From assembly GCA_038237745.1 (NCBI GenBank), contig JBBRYJ010000009.1, positions 62,001 through 126,000 of the forward strand: DNA of 64,000 nt, written 5' to 3'. The stretch comes from DASQEH01 sp038237745 (GTDB taxonomy: Bacteria; Actinomycetota; Actinomycetes; Propionibacteriales; Nocardioidaceae). The position numbers and the translations under genes were made by a program. Positions within the stretch are counted from its first letter, which is position 1, and each line of letters starts with the position of its first letter. Positions 42,982-52,213 of this stretch are shown piece by piece. The notes under the pieces are model-generated. The model ran no database searches and was not told the DNA's origin. It saw only the letters and a program-made list of their open reading frames with translations.

Positions 42982-43911
42982 TCAGCGGTTCTCGGTTCCA
43001 GCGGTGTCGTCCGGCAGGTCACCCACGACGTCACCCGGGTCGTCGTGGCTCGTCGACGTCTCTTCCGCTGGGGTAGCGGGCTCGACAGCCGCCTCCGCGC
43101 TCGTCAGTGCGGTGTCGGTCGCCCCGGACGCCGGTTCGTCACCCGTGGAGGCCTCACGAGGCGTGTCGACGTGGTCCTCCTCGGGGGCGACCTCCTCCTC
43201 GGGGGCGACCAGGTGGGCCCGGGTGAAGAGCTCGCCGAGCCGCTCGCCGGAGATCCGCCGGAACTTGCGGGGCTGCGAGCGGGTGCGGTCAAGCAGCGCC
43301 ACCTCGAGCTGCTCGACCGCCAGCGTCCTCGGCTCCGCGTCGTCGTGCCCGAGTGCCCGGACCGCCAGCTGGAGTGCCCCGGCGAGGTCGAGGTCGGCCT
43401 GGTAGTGGTCGGCGAGGTAGCCGCTGACTTGTTCCGCGAGACCTCCCATGACGGCGTACCCGTGCTCGTCGGCCACCGACCCGTCGTACGTCAGCCGGTA
43501 GATCTGGTCGGCCTCGACCCGGTCGCCGACCTCGGCCACGAAGATCTCGACTTCGTACGGCTTCTCGCCTCCGGAGGAGAAGATGGTGCCGAGTGTCTGC
43601 GCGTAGGCGTTCGCGAGCCCACGCCCGGTGACGTCGCGGCGGTCGTAGGAGTAGCCGCGCATGTCTGCGAGCCGGACTCCCGCGATCCGCAGGTTCTCGA
43701 ACTCGTTGTAGCGACCGACCGCGGCGAAGGCGAGCCGGTCGTAGATCTCGGAGATCTTGTGCAGCGCCTGCGACTGGTTCTCGGCGACGAAGAGCACGCC
43801 GTCCGCGAACTGGACGACGACGACGGAGCGACCGCGGGCGATGCCCTTGCGGGCGAAGTCCGCCCGGTCCTTCATCAGCTGTTCGGGCGAGACGTAGAAC
43901 GGCATCGACAT
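42982..43911 (-). CDS. prcA: 20S proteasome alpha subunit
   Basis: PrcA forms the outer gate rings of the 20S proteasome. The 309-residue protein begins MSMPFYVSPEQLMKDRADFA, then ARKGIARGRSVVVVQFADGVLFVAEN-type core strands, and has a long acidic, Ala/Glu/Thr-rich tail of ~80 residues, longer than in many relatives. It follows prcB by 17 bases. A second ATG six bases later is possible. Confidence 0.95.
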   Translation of the reverse strand: MSMPFYVSPEQLMKDRADFARKGIARGRSVVVVQFADGVLFVAENQSQALHKISEIYDRLAFAAVGRYNEFENLRIAGVRLADMRGYSYDRRDVTGRGLANAYAQTLGTIFSSGGEKPYEVEIFVAEVGDRVEADQIYRLTYDGSVADEHGYAVMGGLAEQVSGYLADHYQADLDLAGALQLAVRALGHDDAEPRTLAVEQLEVALLDRTRSQPRKFRRISGERLGELFTRAHLVAPEEEVAPEEDHVDTPREASTGDEPASGATDTALTSAEAAVEPATPAEETSTSHDDPGDVVGDLPDDTAGTENR

Positions 43912-43928
43912 GGGAGGGCTCTCTCGGC

Positions 43929-44768
43929 TCAGGTCAGCGGGGCGGCGGGGCCGTCTGGACGCTGCATGCGGGCCGCGACGACCTCGTCCGCGATCGCGGC
44001 GACCTCGGTGTCGGGAAGGCGGGTGAACCCGTCCTGCGTCACCACCGCGACAACGGGGAAGATCCGCCGCGCAAGGTCGGGGCCACCTGTGGCGGAGTCG
44101 TCGTCGGCGGCGTCGTACAGGGCCTGGATCAGGGCGGTCACACACTCGCGGCCGGTGAGATCGGGACGGTACAGCTTCTTGAGCGAACCCCTCGCGAACA
44201 GCGAGCCCGAGCCGACCGAGTGGAACGCCTGCTCCTCGTAGCGACCGCCCGTGACGTCGTAGGAGAAGATCCGCCCGAGCCCGCTGTGAAGGTCGTACCC
44301 GGCGAACAGCGGCACCACCGCCAGGCCCTGCATCGCCATCCCCAGGTTGGCACGGATGAGCGCCGCCAGCCGGTTGGCCTTGCCGTCGAGGGAGAGTGGC
44401 ATTCCCTCGATCTTCTCGTAGTGCTCGAGCTCGACCTGGAACAGCCGCACCAGCTCGACCGCCAGACCGGCGGCTCCCGCGATACCGACGCACGAGAACT
44501 CCTCGGCGGGGAAGACCTTCTCGATGTCGCGCTGGGCGATGATGTTGCCCATCGTGGCGCGCCTGTCCCCGGCCATCACCACACCACCGCTGAACGTGGC
44601 GGCGACGATGGTGGTGCCGTGAGGCGACTCGAGCGGTACCGGACCAGTGGGAGGGACGTGCCTGCCCGGGAGGAGCTCCGGCGCGTTGCTCGCGAGGAAG
44701 TCGGCGAACGACGAGTTTCCGTGCGTCATGTACGCCGCCGGGAGGCGGGAGTACGGCATCGCCGTCAC
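43929..44768 (-). CDS. prcB: 20S proteasome beta subunit
   Basis: PrcB carries the proteolytic active site. A propeptide of about 50 residues ends at SPHG before TTIVAATFSGGVVMAGDRRA, where autocleavage exposes the catalytic Thr; the Asp and Lys of the active site follow in MAGDRRAT and the conserved core. The mature subunit matches the usual length. The GTG at 44768 overlaps the pup stop (GTGA), which supports this start over an ATG nine bases inside. Confidence 0.96.
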   Translation of the reverse strand: MTAMPYSRLPAAYMTHGNSSFADFLASNAPELLPGRHVPPTGPVPLESPHGTTIVAATFSGGVVMAGDRRATMGNIIAQRDIEKVFPAEEFSCVGIAGAAGLAVELVRLFQVELEHYEKIEGMPLSLDGKANRLAALIRANLGMAMQGLAVVPLFAGYDLHSGLGRIFSYDVTGGRYEEQAFHSVGSGSLFARGSLKKLYRPDLTGRECVTALIQALYDAADDDSATGGPDLARRIFPVVAVVTQDGFTRLPDTEVAAIADEVVAARMQRPDGPAAPLT

Positions 44769-44974
44769 TGGCCGCCCTTCTGCACGAAACCGCGGACGAA
44801 CTCCTCGGCGTTGGACTCCAGCACCTCGTCGATGTCGTCGAGGATCGCGTCGACGTCGTCGTCCAGCTTCTCCTTGCGCTCGGTGATGGTGTCGCTGGGA
44901 GCCGACTCGAGCGGCTCGTCCTCTTCCGAGCTCTTGCGCGTGGTCTTGTGCTGTTGGCCACCCTCGCGTGCCAT
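44765..44974 (-). CDS. pup: Prokaryotic ubiquitin-like protein Pup
   Basis: The 69-residue, disordered and acidic protein ends VRGFVQKGGQ. The C-terminal Gln must be deamidated by Dop to Glu before PafA can ligate it. The helical segment that enters the Mpa/ARC coiled coil (DDVDAILDDIDEVLESNAEEF) is present. It lies between dop and prcB with a four-base overlap into prcB. Confidence 0.98.
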   Translation of the reverse strand: MAREGGQQHKTTRKSSEEDEPLESAPSDTITERKEKLDDDVDAILDDIDEVLESNAEEFVRGFVQKGGQ

Positions 44975-45035
44975 CAGCCACCTCCTGAGTCGTCGCCTGC
45001 CTGCACCGGAACCCTACCCGGACCACCCCAGGCAC

Positions 45036-46541
45036 TCACGCGGTGATCGCGGCGAACAGCTCCTCCGCCGTCCGGCACCGGTCGAGCAGCTCGCCGACGT
45101 GCTGACGTGTGCCTCTCGTCGGCTCCATCGTCGGGATGCGCTGGAGTGAGTCGCGACCGGGCAGGTCGAAGATGACCGAGTCCCAGGACGCGGCGGCGAT
45201 CTTGTCGGCGTACTGGGCCAGGCATCGACCACGGAAGTAGGCGCGGGTGTCGTCGGGTGGCTCCGTCACGGCTCGCTTGACCTCTTCGTCGTCGAGCAGC
45301 CGGTCGATGGAGCCACGGGCGACCAGCCGCTGGTACAAGCCCTTGTCGGGACGCAGGTCGGAGTACTGCAGGTCGATGAGGTGGAGCTTGGGGTCGTCCC
45401 ACTCGAGGCCGTCGCGGTCGCGGTACGACTCGAGCAGGGCCAGCTTCGCCACCCAGTCCAGCTCGCGCCGACACTCCATCGGGTCGCGGGCCAGCCGGGT
45501 GAGCACCGATTCCCAGCGAGCCAGTACGTCGACCGTCTGGTCGTCGGCGTCTGCGCCGTACCGGTCCTCGACGTAGTCGCGGGCCATCCCGAGGTAGGCC
45601 TCCTGCAGCTCCAGCGCTGTCATCGTGCTGCCGTCCTTGAGCCGGACGAGGTGCCGCAGCGAGGCGTCGTGGGACACCTCGTGGAGCGCGTTGACGGAGC
45701 CTTCCACCGAGAGCTCCGTCGAGACCGCGCGGTCCTCGATCAGCGACAGGACGAGCGAGGTCATCCCCACCTTGAGGTACGTCGAGACCTCCGCAAGGTT
45801 GGCGTCTCCGATGATGACGTGCAGCCGCCGGTACTTGTCGGGGTCGGCGTGCGGCTCGTCGCGGGTGTTGATGATCGGCCTCTTGAGCGTGGTCTCGAGG
45901 CCGACCTCGACCTCGAAGTAGTCGGCACGCTGGCTGATCTGGAAGTCGTGGCTGTGACCGTCCTGTCCGACCCCGACGCGCCCCGCACCGCAGACGACCT
46001 GACGGCTGACGAGGAACGGCGTCAGATGCCTGACGATCTCGGGAAAGGGGGTCTCGCGGCGCATCAGGTAGTTCTCGTGTGCGCCGTAGGACGCGCCCTT
46101 GTTGTCGGTGTTGTTCTTGTACAGAGCAATCGGGTTTTGACCGGGGATCGCGACGGCGCGCGCAGCGGCGGCCACGATGAGCTCTCCCGCCTTGTCCCAC
46201 AGGACGACGTCGCGGGGGTTCGTGCACTCGGGGGTGGAGTATTCCGGGTGGGCGTGGTCGACGTAGAGCCTCGCCCCGTTGGTGAGAATGAGGTTGGCCA
46301 GGCCGACGTCGTCGTCGGTCAGCTGGCTGGGGTCGGCCACGGACCGACTCAGGTCGAAGCCGCGGGCGTCTCGAAGCGGGCTCTCCTCCTCGAAGTCCCA
46401 GCGAGCGCGACGAGAGCGTTCGCTGAGCGAGGCGTAGGAGTTCACGACCTGCGAGGAGGCGAGCATCGGGTTGGCCGACGGCGTACCCAGTACCGAGATC
46501 CCGAACTCCGTCTCGGTGCCCATGATCCGCCGTACCGTCAT
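45036..46541 (-). CDS. dop: Pup deamidase / depupylase Dop
   Basis: Dop converts the terminal Gln of Pup to Glu and can remove Pup from substrates. The 501-residue protein has the start MGTETEFGISVLG with the metal-binding Glu residues, a Dop-type insertion around residues 35-65, NPIALYKNNTDNKGASYGAH and RPIINTRDEPHAD. The ATG lies six bases from a TAGGGT box, suggesting a leaderless transcript for the dop-pup-prcB-prcA unit. Confidence 0.96.
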   Translation of the reverse strand: MTVRRIMGTETEFGISVLGTPSANPMLASSQVVNSYASLSERSRRARWDFEEESPLRDARGFDLSRSVADPSQLTDDDVGLANLILTNGARLYVDHAHPEYSTPECTNPRDVVLWDKAGELIVAAAARAVAIPGQNPIALYKNNTDNKGASYGAHENYLMRRETPFPEIVRHLTPFLVSRQVVCGAGRVGVGQDGHSHDFQISQRADYFEVEVGLETTLKRPIINTRDEPHADPDKYRRLHVIIGDANLAEVSTYLKVGMTSLVLSLIEDRAVSTELSVEGSVNALHEVSHDASLRHLVRLKDGSTMTALELQEAYLGMARDYVEDRYGADADDQTVDVLARWESVLTRLARDPMECRRELDWVAKLALLESYRDRDGLEWDDPKLHLIDLQYSDLRPDKGLYQRLVARGSIDRLLDDEEVKRAVTEPPDDTRAYFRGRCLAQYADKIAAASWDSVIFDLPGRDSLQRIPTMEPTRGTRQHVGELLDRCRTAEELFAAITA

Positions 46542-46547
46542 GGTTCA

Positions 46548-46553
46548 ACCCTA
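46548..46553 (-). promoter_or_regulatory. -10 box of leaderless dop transcript
   Basis: TAGGGT is six bases before the dop ATG on the minus strand, fitting TANNNT. Confidence 0.55.
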
Positions 46554-46575
46554 CGGGCCTGCCCTCTCCCCCACG

Positions 46576-46650
46576 CCCGACCGAACACCGCTTGTCCCGT
46601 GGATCCGACCCTCTGGGACCGGTTTCGCGGGATCCGCGTGTTCGGTCGGG
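46576..46650. terminator. Long inverted repeat between arc and dop
   Basis: CCCGACCGAACAC (46576-46588) and GTGTTCGGTCGGG (46638-46650) are perfect 13-base arms, with an inner GGATCC pair (46601-46606, 46630-46635). It lies between the arc stop (46681) and the dop promoter, so it probably ends arc transcription. Confidence 0.65.
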
Positions 46651-46680
46651 TGGCAAAGGGTCTAGTCGGGCGATGACCCT

Positions 46681-48438
46681 TCAGAGGTACTGGCCGGTGT
46701 TGGCGACGTTGTCGATGGATCGGCCGGGCTCGGTGCCCTGCTTGCCCGATATGAGGGTGCGGATGAACACTATGCGCTCCCCCTTCTTCCCGGAGATGCG
46801 CGCCCAGTCGTCGGGGTTCGTGGTGTTCGGCAGGTCCTCGTTCTCCTTGAACTCGTCGACGCAGGCCTGCAGCATGTGCTGGACGCGGATCCCGCGTTGG
46901 TCGTTGTCGAGCAGGTCCTTGATCGCCATCTTCTTCGCCCTGTCGACGATGTTCTGGATCATCGCTCCGGAGTTGAAGTCCTTGAAGTAGAGGACCTCCT
47001 TGTCCCCGTTGGCGTAGGTCACCTCGAGGAACCGGTTCTCCTCGGACTCGGTGTACATCCGCTCGACAGTGCGCTGGATCATCGCAGCGACACACTCCTG
47101 ACGGCTCTGCCCGAACTCCATGAGATCGTCGCTGTGCAGGGGCAGGGTGGCGGTGAGGTACTTCGAGAAGATGTCTCTCGCGGACTCGGCGTCCGGACGC
47201 TCGATCTTGATCTTGACGTCCAGCCGCCCCGGACGCAGGATCGCCGGGTCGATCATGTCCTCGCGGTTGGAGGCGCCGATCACGATGACGTTCTCGAGAC
47301 CTTCCACACCGTCGATCTCGCTCAGCAGCTGGGGAACGATGGTGTTCTCGACGTCGGACGACACGCCCGACCCGCGGGTACGGAACAACGAGTCCATCTC
47401 GTCGAAGAACACGATGACGGGTGTGCCGCCGCTCGCCTTCTCCCGGGCCCGCTGGAACACCAGGCGGATGTGGCGCTCCGTCTCGCCGACGTACTTGTTG
47501 AGCAGCTCGGGTCCCTTGATGTTCAGGAAGAAGGACTTGCCCTCCTCACCGGTCTTGTCGGCCACCTTCTTGGCCAGTGAGTTGGCGACGGCCTTGGCGA
47601 TGAGGGTCTTGCCGCACCCCGGCGGTCCGTAGAGCAGGACCCCTTTGGGCGGCTTCAGCTCGTGCTCCTTGAACAGCTCCGGGTGGAGGTAGGGCAACTC
47701 GATCGCGTCGCGGATCTGGTCGATCTGCCGCATCAGGCCGCCGATGTTCGTGTAGTCGATGTCGGGGACCTCCTCGAGGACGAGCTCCTCGACCTCGGTC
47801 TTCGGTATCCGTTCGTAGATGTAGTTCGACCGGGTGTCCAGCAGCACGGAGTCCCCTGCCCGCAGGGTGGCCTCACGGAGCGGGGCAGCGATGCGCACGA
47901 CGCGCTCCTCGTCGGCGTTGGCGATCACCAGGGCACGGTCGCGGTCGGCAAGAATCTCCTTGAGCATCACCACTTCGCCGACCTGCTCGAAGTCGAAGGC
48001 GGCGACGACGTTGAGCGCCTCGTTGAGCATCACCTCCTGGCCTCGGGCAAGGTCGGCGGTGTCGACATTCGGGCTGACGTTGACCCGCAGCTTGCGGCCA
48101 CCTGTGAAGACGTCGACGCTGCCGTCCTCATTGGTCGAGAGGAAGGTGCCGAAACCGGTCGGAGGCTGCGCCAGCCGGTCGACCTCCTCCTTGAGCGTCA
48201 TGATCTGGTCCCTGGCCTCGCGGAGCGTTACGACGAGGCGCTCGTTCTGCGACGTCAGCGCGGCAAGCGACGACTGCGTCTCGGCGAGTCGCTGCTCGAC
48301 GAAGCGGGTGGCGTGCGGCCCCTCGACCAGCCGGCGGCGCAGGTCGGCCACCTCGGCTTCGAGGTAGGCGATCTGGCTCTTGAAGTCGTCGATGCCTCGC
48401 CCGCGGCGACTCGGCCCCTCGTCTTGTGCAGCCACCAC
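46681..48438 (-). CDS. arc: Proteasome-associated AAA ATPase ARC/Mpa
   Basis: ARC captures pupylated proteins and unfolds them into the 20S core. The 585-residue protein has an N-terminal coiled coil (~20-75), two OB folds, Walker A GPPGCGKTLIAKA, Walker B VIVFFDEMDSLF, and the C-terminal GQYL motif that docks into the proteasome. Tandem GTG codons at 48438 follow GGAGG at a good spacing. Confidence 0.97.
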   Translation of the reverse strand: MVAAQDEGPSRRGRGIDDFKSQIAYLEAEVADLRRRLVEGPHATRFVEQRLAETQSSLAALTSQNERLVVTLREARDQIMTLKEEVDRLAQPPTGFGTFLSTNEDGSVDVFTGGRKLRVNVSPNVDTADLARGQEVMLNEALNVVAAFDFEQVGEVVMLKEILADRDRALVIANADEERVVRIAAPLREATLRAGDSVLLDTRSNYIYERIPKTEVEELVLEEVPDIDYTNIGGLMRQIDQIRDAIELPYLHPELFKEHELKPPKGVLLYGPPGCGKTLIAKAVANSLAKKVADKTGEEGKSFFLNIKGPELLNKYVGETERHIRLVFQRAREKASGGTPVIVFFDEMDSLFRTRGSGVSSDVENTIVPQLLSEIDGVEGLENVIVIGASNREDMIDPAILRPGRLDVKIKIERPDAESARDIFSKYLTATLPLHSDDLMEFGQSRQECVAAMIQRTVERMYTESEENRFLEVTYANGDKEVLYFKDFNSGAMIQNIVDRAKKMAIKDLLDNDQRGIRVQHMLQACVDEFKENEDLPNTTNPDDWARISGKKGERIVFIRTLISGKQGTEPGRSIDNVANTGQYL

Positions 48439-48507
48439 AATCCCCTCCGCCGGAGCAACCAGTGTTTCGACACTACCTGCGCATGGCGGGTTGTCACCCC
48501 TCTCAGG

Positions 48508-49491
48508 TCACGTGTCGATACCAGTCTCGGACCCGGGCTCGGGTCCGAGATCGCCATCCGGAGTGGGCGACAGCGGGCGTGGCCCGGTGTAGTCCGGTCC
48601 GTAGGCGCCCGGCGCCGGCCGCCGGGAACGGCGGGGTGTCGTGACTCCGGGGCCGAGTCTCCTCGCGGTCACGAGCCAGCCGGTGTGGCCATTCATGCGG
48701 TGCTGCGGTCGAACGGCGAGCCCCTCGACGTGCCAGCCCCGGACCATCGACTCCCAGGCCTCCGGCTCGGTGAAGCCGCCGTGCGCTCGCACCGTCTCGA
48801 CGTACCTGCTCAGCTGCGGAGTAGTCGCGACATAGGCGCAGACCAGTCCACCGGCGGCAAGAGCGTCAGCGACGGCGGGGATGCACTCCCAGGGGGCGAG
48901 CATATCCAGGATCACCCGGTCGACGTCGCGGTGACTGAGATCGTCGGCGAGGTCGCCCACGGTCAGGCTCCAGGCCGGGTGTACGCCTTCGAAGAAGGCG
49001 CTGACGTTGCGACGTGCGACGCTGGCGAAGTCGTCACGACGCTCGTACGACGAGACCCTCCCGCCCTCACCTACCGCCCGGAGGAGGCTGCAGGTGAGCG
49101 CGCCGGAACCCGCACCAGCCTCGACGACGTGCGCCCCAGGAAAGATGTCGGCCATGGTGACGATCTGCGCGGCGTCCTTCGGGTAGACGACCGCTGCCCC
49201 GCGCGGCATCGCCACCACGAAGTCAGCAAGCAGTGGGCGCAGCGCCAGGTACTCGACGCCTCCCGACGACGTCACGACGCTCCCATCAGGGCGACCGATG
49301 AGGTCGTCGTGCGCGATGGCGCCCTTGTGGGTGAAGAACGTCTGGCCGTGGTCTAGCAAGACGCTGTGTCGCCGCCCCTTGGGGTCCGTCAGGCGCACCC
49401 TCTCCCCCGCCCGCAAGGGACCCCGGCGCACGCCGGACCACGGGGGGTCACCATCCGACGAAGGGGACGGGCCGACGTCAGGGAGCGACAT
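48508..49491 (-). CDS. trmI: tRNA (adenine-58-N1)-methyltransferase
   Basis: TrmI methylates A58 in the T-loop of tRNA. The 327-residue protein has the N-terminal domain with GERVRLTDPKGRRHSVLLDHG, the SAM site VVEAGAGSGALTCSLLRAVG, VSSYERRDDF and the conserved ILDMLAPWEC. It is the usual neighbour of arc in actinobacteria. A disordered Pro/Gly-rich tail of ~35 residues is present. Confidence 0.95.
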   Translation of the reverse strand: MSLPDVGPSPSSDGDPPWSGVRRGPLRAGERVRLTDPKGRRHSVLLDHGQTFFTHKGAIAHDDLIGRPDGSVVTSSGGVEYLALRPLLADFVVAMPRGAAVVYPKDAAQIVTMADIFPGAHVVEAGAGSGALTCSLLRAVGEGGRVSSYERRDDFASVARRNVSAFFEGVHPAWSLTVGDLADDLSHRDVDRVILDMLAPWECIPAVADALAAGGLVCAYVATTPQLSRYVETVRAHGGFTEPEAWESMVRGWHVEGLAVRPQHRMNGHTGWLVTARRLGPGVTTPRRSRRPAPGAYGPDYTGPRPLSPTPDGDLGPEPGSETGIDT

Positions 49492-49527
49492 CGCCGGTCA
49501 CCCTCTCCCCATCTGCCGGTCCTCGGC

Positions 49528-50676
49528 TCAGGCCGCGCGGAAGGCCGCGTCGACGTCCTTGGTCACCAGGACGCCGTACACCGACCCGTCCGGCTCGAGC
49601 AGCACGTACTCCGACGCCGGAGTACGGTTCATCGCCAACAGCAGCGGCTCTCCGACCAGGTCCGCGGGAAGCACCAGTCCCTCCTCGAGCCGTCGGGCGA
49701 GGTCCCCGATCGGCAGCCACGGGCGTCGGGCGTCGGGCGTGGAGACGACTGCCGCCTCGTTGACGATGCCGGACGGCCGTCCGTCACCCGAGACCACCAC
49801 GACCGAGCCGGCGTGGGCCTCCTGGGCGCGTCGGATGGCTTCCGACAGCGGAAGGTCTGCGGGGACGCCGATGGCCGGCCGAGCCAGCAGACGGGCCTGT
49901 AGGGAGGGCAGTCTCCCGCGCACCTTCGACATCGCCAGCGCCTGGGTGGCGCCGGTCCACAGGAACGATCCGATCAGGAAGCCGAACACGTAGGTCACGA
50001 TCGTCGGCTGCCGGCCCAGCGTGACGAGCAGCAACGGGAACGCCGTCACCAGAACCGCTGCCAGTCGGCCCCCCCACGCCGCCACCCGTACACCGGCGGT
50101 CCGGTGTCCGGTGGCACCCCAGACCAGCGCCTGCAGAACTCGTCCCCCGTCCAGGGGCAGCCCCGGTACCAGGTTGAGCCCGCCGACGAGGAGGTTCGTC
50201 CCGGCCAGCGCACCGATGGTGAACGAGACGAGCCCGCCGTCGCCCAGGATGTGGAGTACGAGCCAGCCGAGGCCGGCGACCGCCAGCGACGTCAGCGGCC
50301 CCACCACCGCGATCACGAACTCTCGCCACGGCGTGGCGGCCTCGCCCTCGATCTGGGTCGCGCCGCCGAGGAAGTGGAGGTTGATCGACGAGACCGGCAT
50401 GTCGAACGCACGCGCCGCCAGGGCGTGCGAGATCTCGTGGAGCAGCACCGATCCGTAGAGCAGGAGCGCGAAGACCCCCCCGGCGAGGTAGGCCCCGGCG
50501 CCCAGTCCGGGGAACTGCAGCTGCAGCCGAGGCGCGAACAGGACGGCGATGAGGCCGATGATGAGGAACCACGAGCGCGCGGCCGTGACGTCGATACCGG
50601 CCACCGTCCCCAGCCGCAACGTCCCGCGGGGTGGCGTCGGACGCCCTCTGTCGGGACGGTCCGTCGGGGAGCTCAT
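49528..50676 (-). CDS. Site-2 protease family protein with CBS domains
   Basis: The 382-residue intramembrane metalloprotease (M50) has about six helices. The zinc motif is in LLHEISHALAARA (HExxH), and the second motif is NLVPGLPLDGGRVLQA with the third ligand Asp. Two CBS domains follow (about 245-382) and may sense adenine nucleotides. The substrate is unknown. The ATG at 50676 lies six bases from a TAGCGT box. Confidence 0.93.
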   Translation of the reverse strand: MSSPTDRPDRGRPTPPRGTLRLGTVAGIDVTAARSWFLIIGLIAVLFAPRLQLQFPGLGAGAYLAGGVFALLLYGSVLLHEISHALAARAFDMPVSSINLHFLGGATQIEGEAATPWREFVIAVVGPLTSLAVAGLGWLVLHILGDGGLVSFTIGALAGTNLLVGGLNLVPGLPLDGGRVLQALVWGATGHRTAGVRVAAWGGRLAAVLVTAFPLLLVTLGRQPTIVTYVFGFLIGSFLWTGATQALAMSKVRGRLPSLQARLLARPAIGVPADLPLSEAIRRAQEAHAGSVVVVSGDGRPSGIVNEAAVVSTPDARRPWLPIGDLARRLEEGLVLPADLVGEPLLLAMNRTPASEYVLLEPDGSVYGVLVTKDVDAAFRAA

Positions 50677-50682
50677 ACATGA

Positions 50683-50688
50683 ACGCTA
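50683..50688 (-). promoter_or_regulatory. -10 box of leaderless site-2 protease transcript
   Basis: TAGCGT is six bases before the ATG at 50676 on the minus strand. Confidence 0.5.
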
Positions 50689-50781
50689 GCCGGTGGGAGC
50701 GACGACGGAGGCGGTCTGGGCGTCGAGGTGCTGTGCTGCGGCCGCCAGGGAGCAGAGAGCCGCACCAGAGCGAAGCGGTCC

Positions 50782-52068
50782 CTAGCCGCGGGTCGGCTCC
50801 CCGGTGATCTCCGACCGCTGAGTGTCAGGCGTGTTCTCCATGTCCGTCGGCGGCGGCTCGTCGGGTGCTAACGGCGCATTCTCCGCCGCGATGAGCTGCC
50901 CGGGATCGTCCCCCCCGCCACCTGCCAGGGAGGTGATCATGGTGTTCATGACAGCGGCCACCGGCACTGCGAACAGTGCGCCGAGGATGCCGGCGAGGGA
51001 GGCTCCTGTGGCGATGGCGAGGATCACGGCCAGCGGATGGACGTCCACCGCTCGACCCAGCAGGAAGGGCTGCAGGATGTGCGCCTCGACCTGGTTGATG
51101 AGGATCACGACTCCGAGGATGGCCAGAGCGGTGACCGGCCCGTTCGCCACGAGTGCCACCAGCACGGCCAGCAGCCCGGTGACGACCGCACCGACCACGG
51201 GGACGAACGCGCCGAGGAAGACGACGACACCCAGGGGAAGCGCGAGCGGCACTCCGAGGAGCTGCGCGCCGAGCCCGATGCCGATGCCGTCGACCAGCGC
51301 GACGACGAGCGTGGCCCGCACATAGAAGCTGAGGGTCACCCACCCGGAGCGGGCCGCGTCGTCCAGCGGCTCTCGGGCGGCTCGCGGCAGCATACGCAGC
51401 AGCCAGGCCCAGATGCGCTGTCCCGAGGACAGGAGGAAGAAGGTCGAGAACATCGTGATGAAGAAGCCTTCGGCCAAGTGGGACGCCGTCGCCGCCACCC
51501 CTAGCGCGCCCGACAGGATCGATGACTGGTTGGCTGCCGCGGCGTCCTGGGCCTTGTTCACGTAATCAGCCAAGGTGCTTGCGTCAAGGTGGAGCGGGCC
51601 CGTGGACAGCCAGTCCTGCACCTGGGTGATGCCCTGGGCCGCCTGGTCGCGCAGGTCGGGAAAGCCGGTCGCAGCCTGTTGGCCGACGAGGGCGAACAAG
51701 GCGATGACCACGAGCAAGGTGCTGAGCAAGGTGATGAGTGACGCCAATCCTCGCGGCATGCGCTCGGCGAGCACGGTGGCGACGGGCTGCAACAGCGCAG
51801 CCAGGAGCAGGGCGATCATGATCGGGATGAGGATGTCGGCGAACCTCGCGAAGACGCGGCTGAGGAAGTAGATCGCCACCGCGATGAGGCCCAGCCGCCA
51901 GGTCCACTCGGCCGCCACCCGGACCCCATGCGTCACCGACGAGGCCGCGCTCCCACTGCTGGGAGGCTCCAGCGGAGGCGAGCCGTTGCTCTCGGCCACG
52001 AGCCTCGTCCCGTCCGAACCGTCACGAAGGTCGACTGTTGGTAGCCTGCTGTCACGGTTCGTCACCAT
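50782..52068 (-). CDS. AI-2E family permease
   Basis: The 428-residue membrane protein has a disordered N-terminus, about seven to eight helices, and family stretches PLGVVVFLGAFVPVVGAVVTG and ILINQVEAHILQPFLLGRAVDVHPL. The family includes TqsA and YdiK; some members are Na+/H+ antiporters, so the substrate is open. The ATG at 52068 was chosen for the start; a GTG follows immediately. It is divergent from the nuclease gene. Confidence 0.9.
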   Translation of the reverse strand: MVTNRDSRLPTVDLRDGSDGTRLVAESNGSPPLEPPSSGSAASSVTHGVRVAAEWTWRLGLIAVAIYFLSRVFARFADILIPIMIALLLAALLQPVATVLAERMPRGLASLITLLSTLLVVIALFALVGQQAATGFPDLRDQAAQGITQVQDWLSTGPLHLDASTLADYVNKAQDAAAANQSSILSGALGVAATASHLAEGFFITMFSTFFLLSSGQRIWAWLLRMLPRAAREPLDDAARSGWVTLSFYVRATLVVALVDGIGIGLGAQLLGVPLALPLGVVVFLGAFVPVVGAVVTGLLAVLVALVANGPVTALAILGVVILINQVEAHILQPFLLGRAVDVHPLAVILAIATGASLAGILGALFAVPVAAVMNTMITSLAGGGGDDPGQLIAAENAPLAPDEPPPTDMENTPDTQRSEITGEPTRG

Positions 52069-52200
52069 CGCACGATCTTGTCCCACGCCCGGACCCGCCG
52101 CAAACCGGGCAACGTCCCGCAGGGGGGTGTGCGCCTGTTGATCGGTTACCGGTATCGGGTGGCGCGCCCCGGGCTGAATGGTTTCGTCGGCGGCCTGTCC

Positions 52201-52206
52201 TAGCCT
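52201..52206 (+). promoter_or_regulatory. -10 box of leaderless nuclease transcript
   Basis: TAGCCT is seven bases before the ATG at 52214, fitting TANNNT. Confidence 0.55.
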
Positions 52207-52213
52207 GGGTCGC

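Noticed and set aside
45381..46676. 431-codon frame opposite dop, and a 560-codon frame on its own strand (44974-46656)
   Set aside because: Dop is unambiguous in the remaining frame, so both are shadows.
47662..49356. 564-codon frame opposite arc and trmI
   Set aside because: It spans two real genes and their spacer, and has no protein family pattern.
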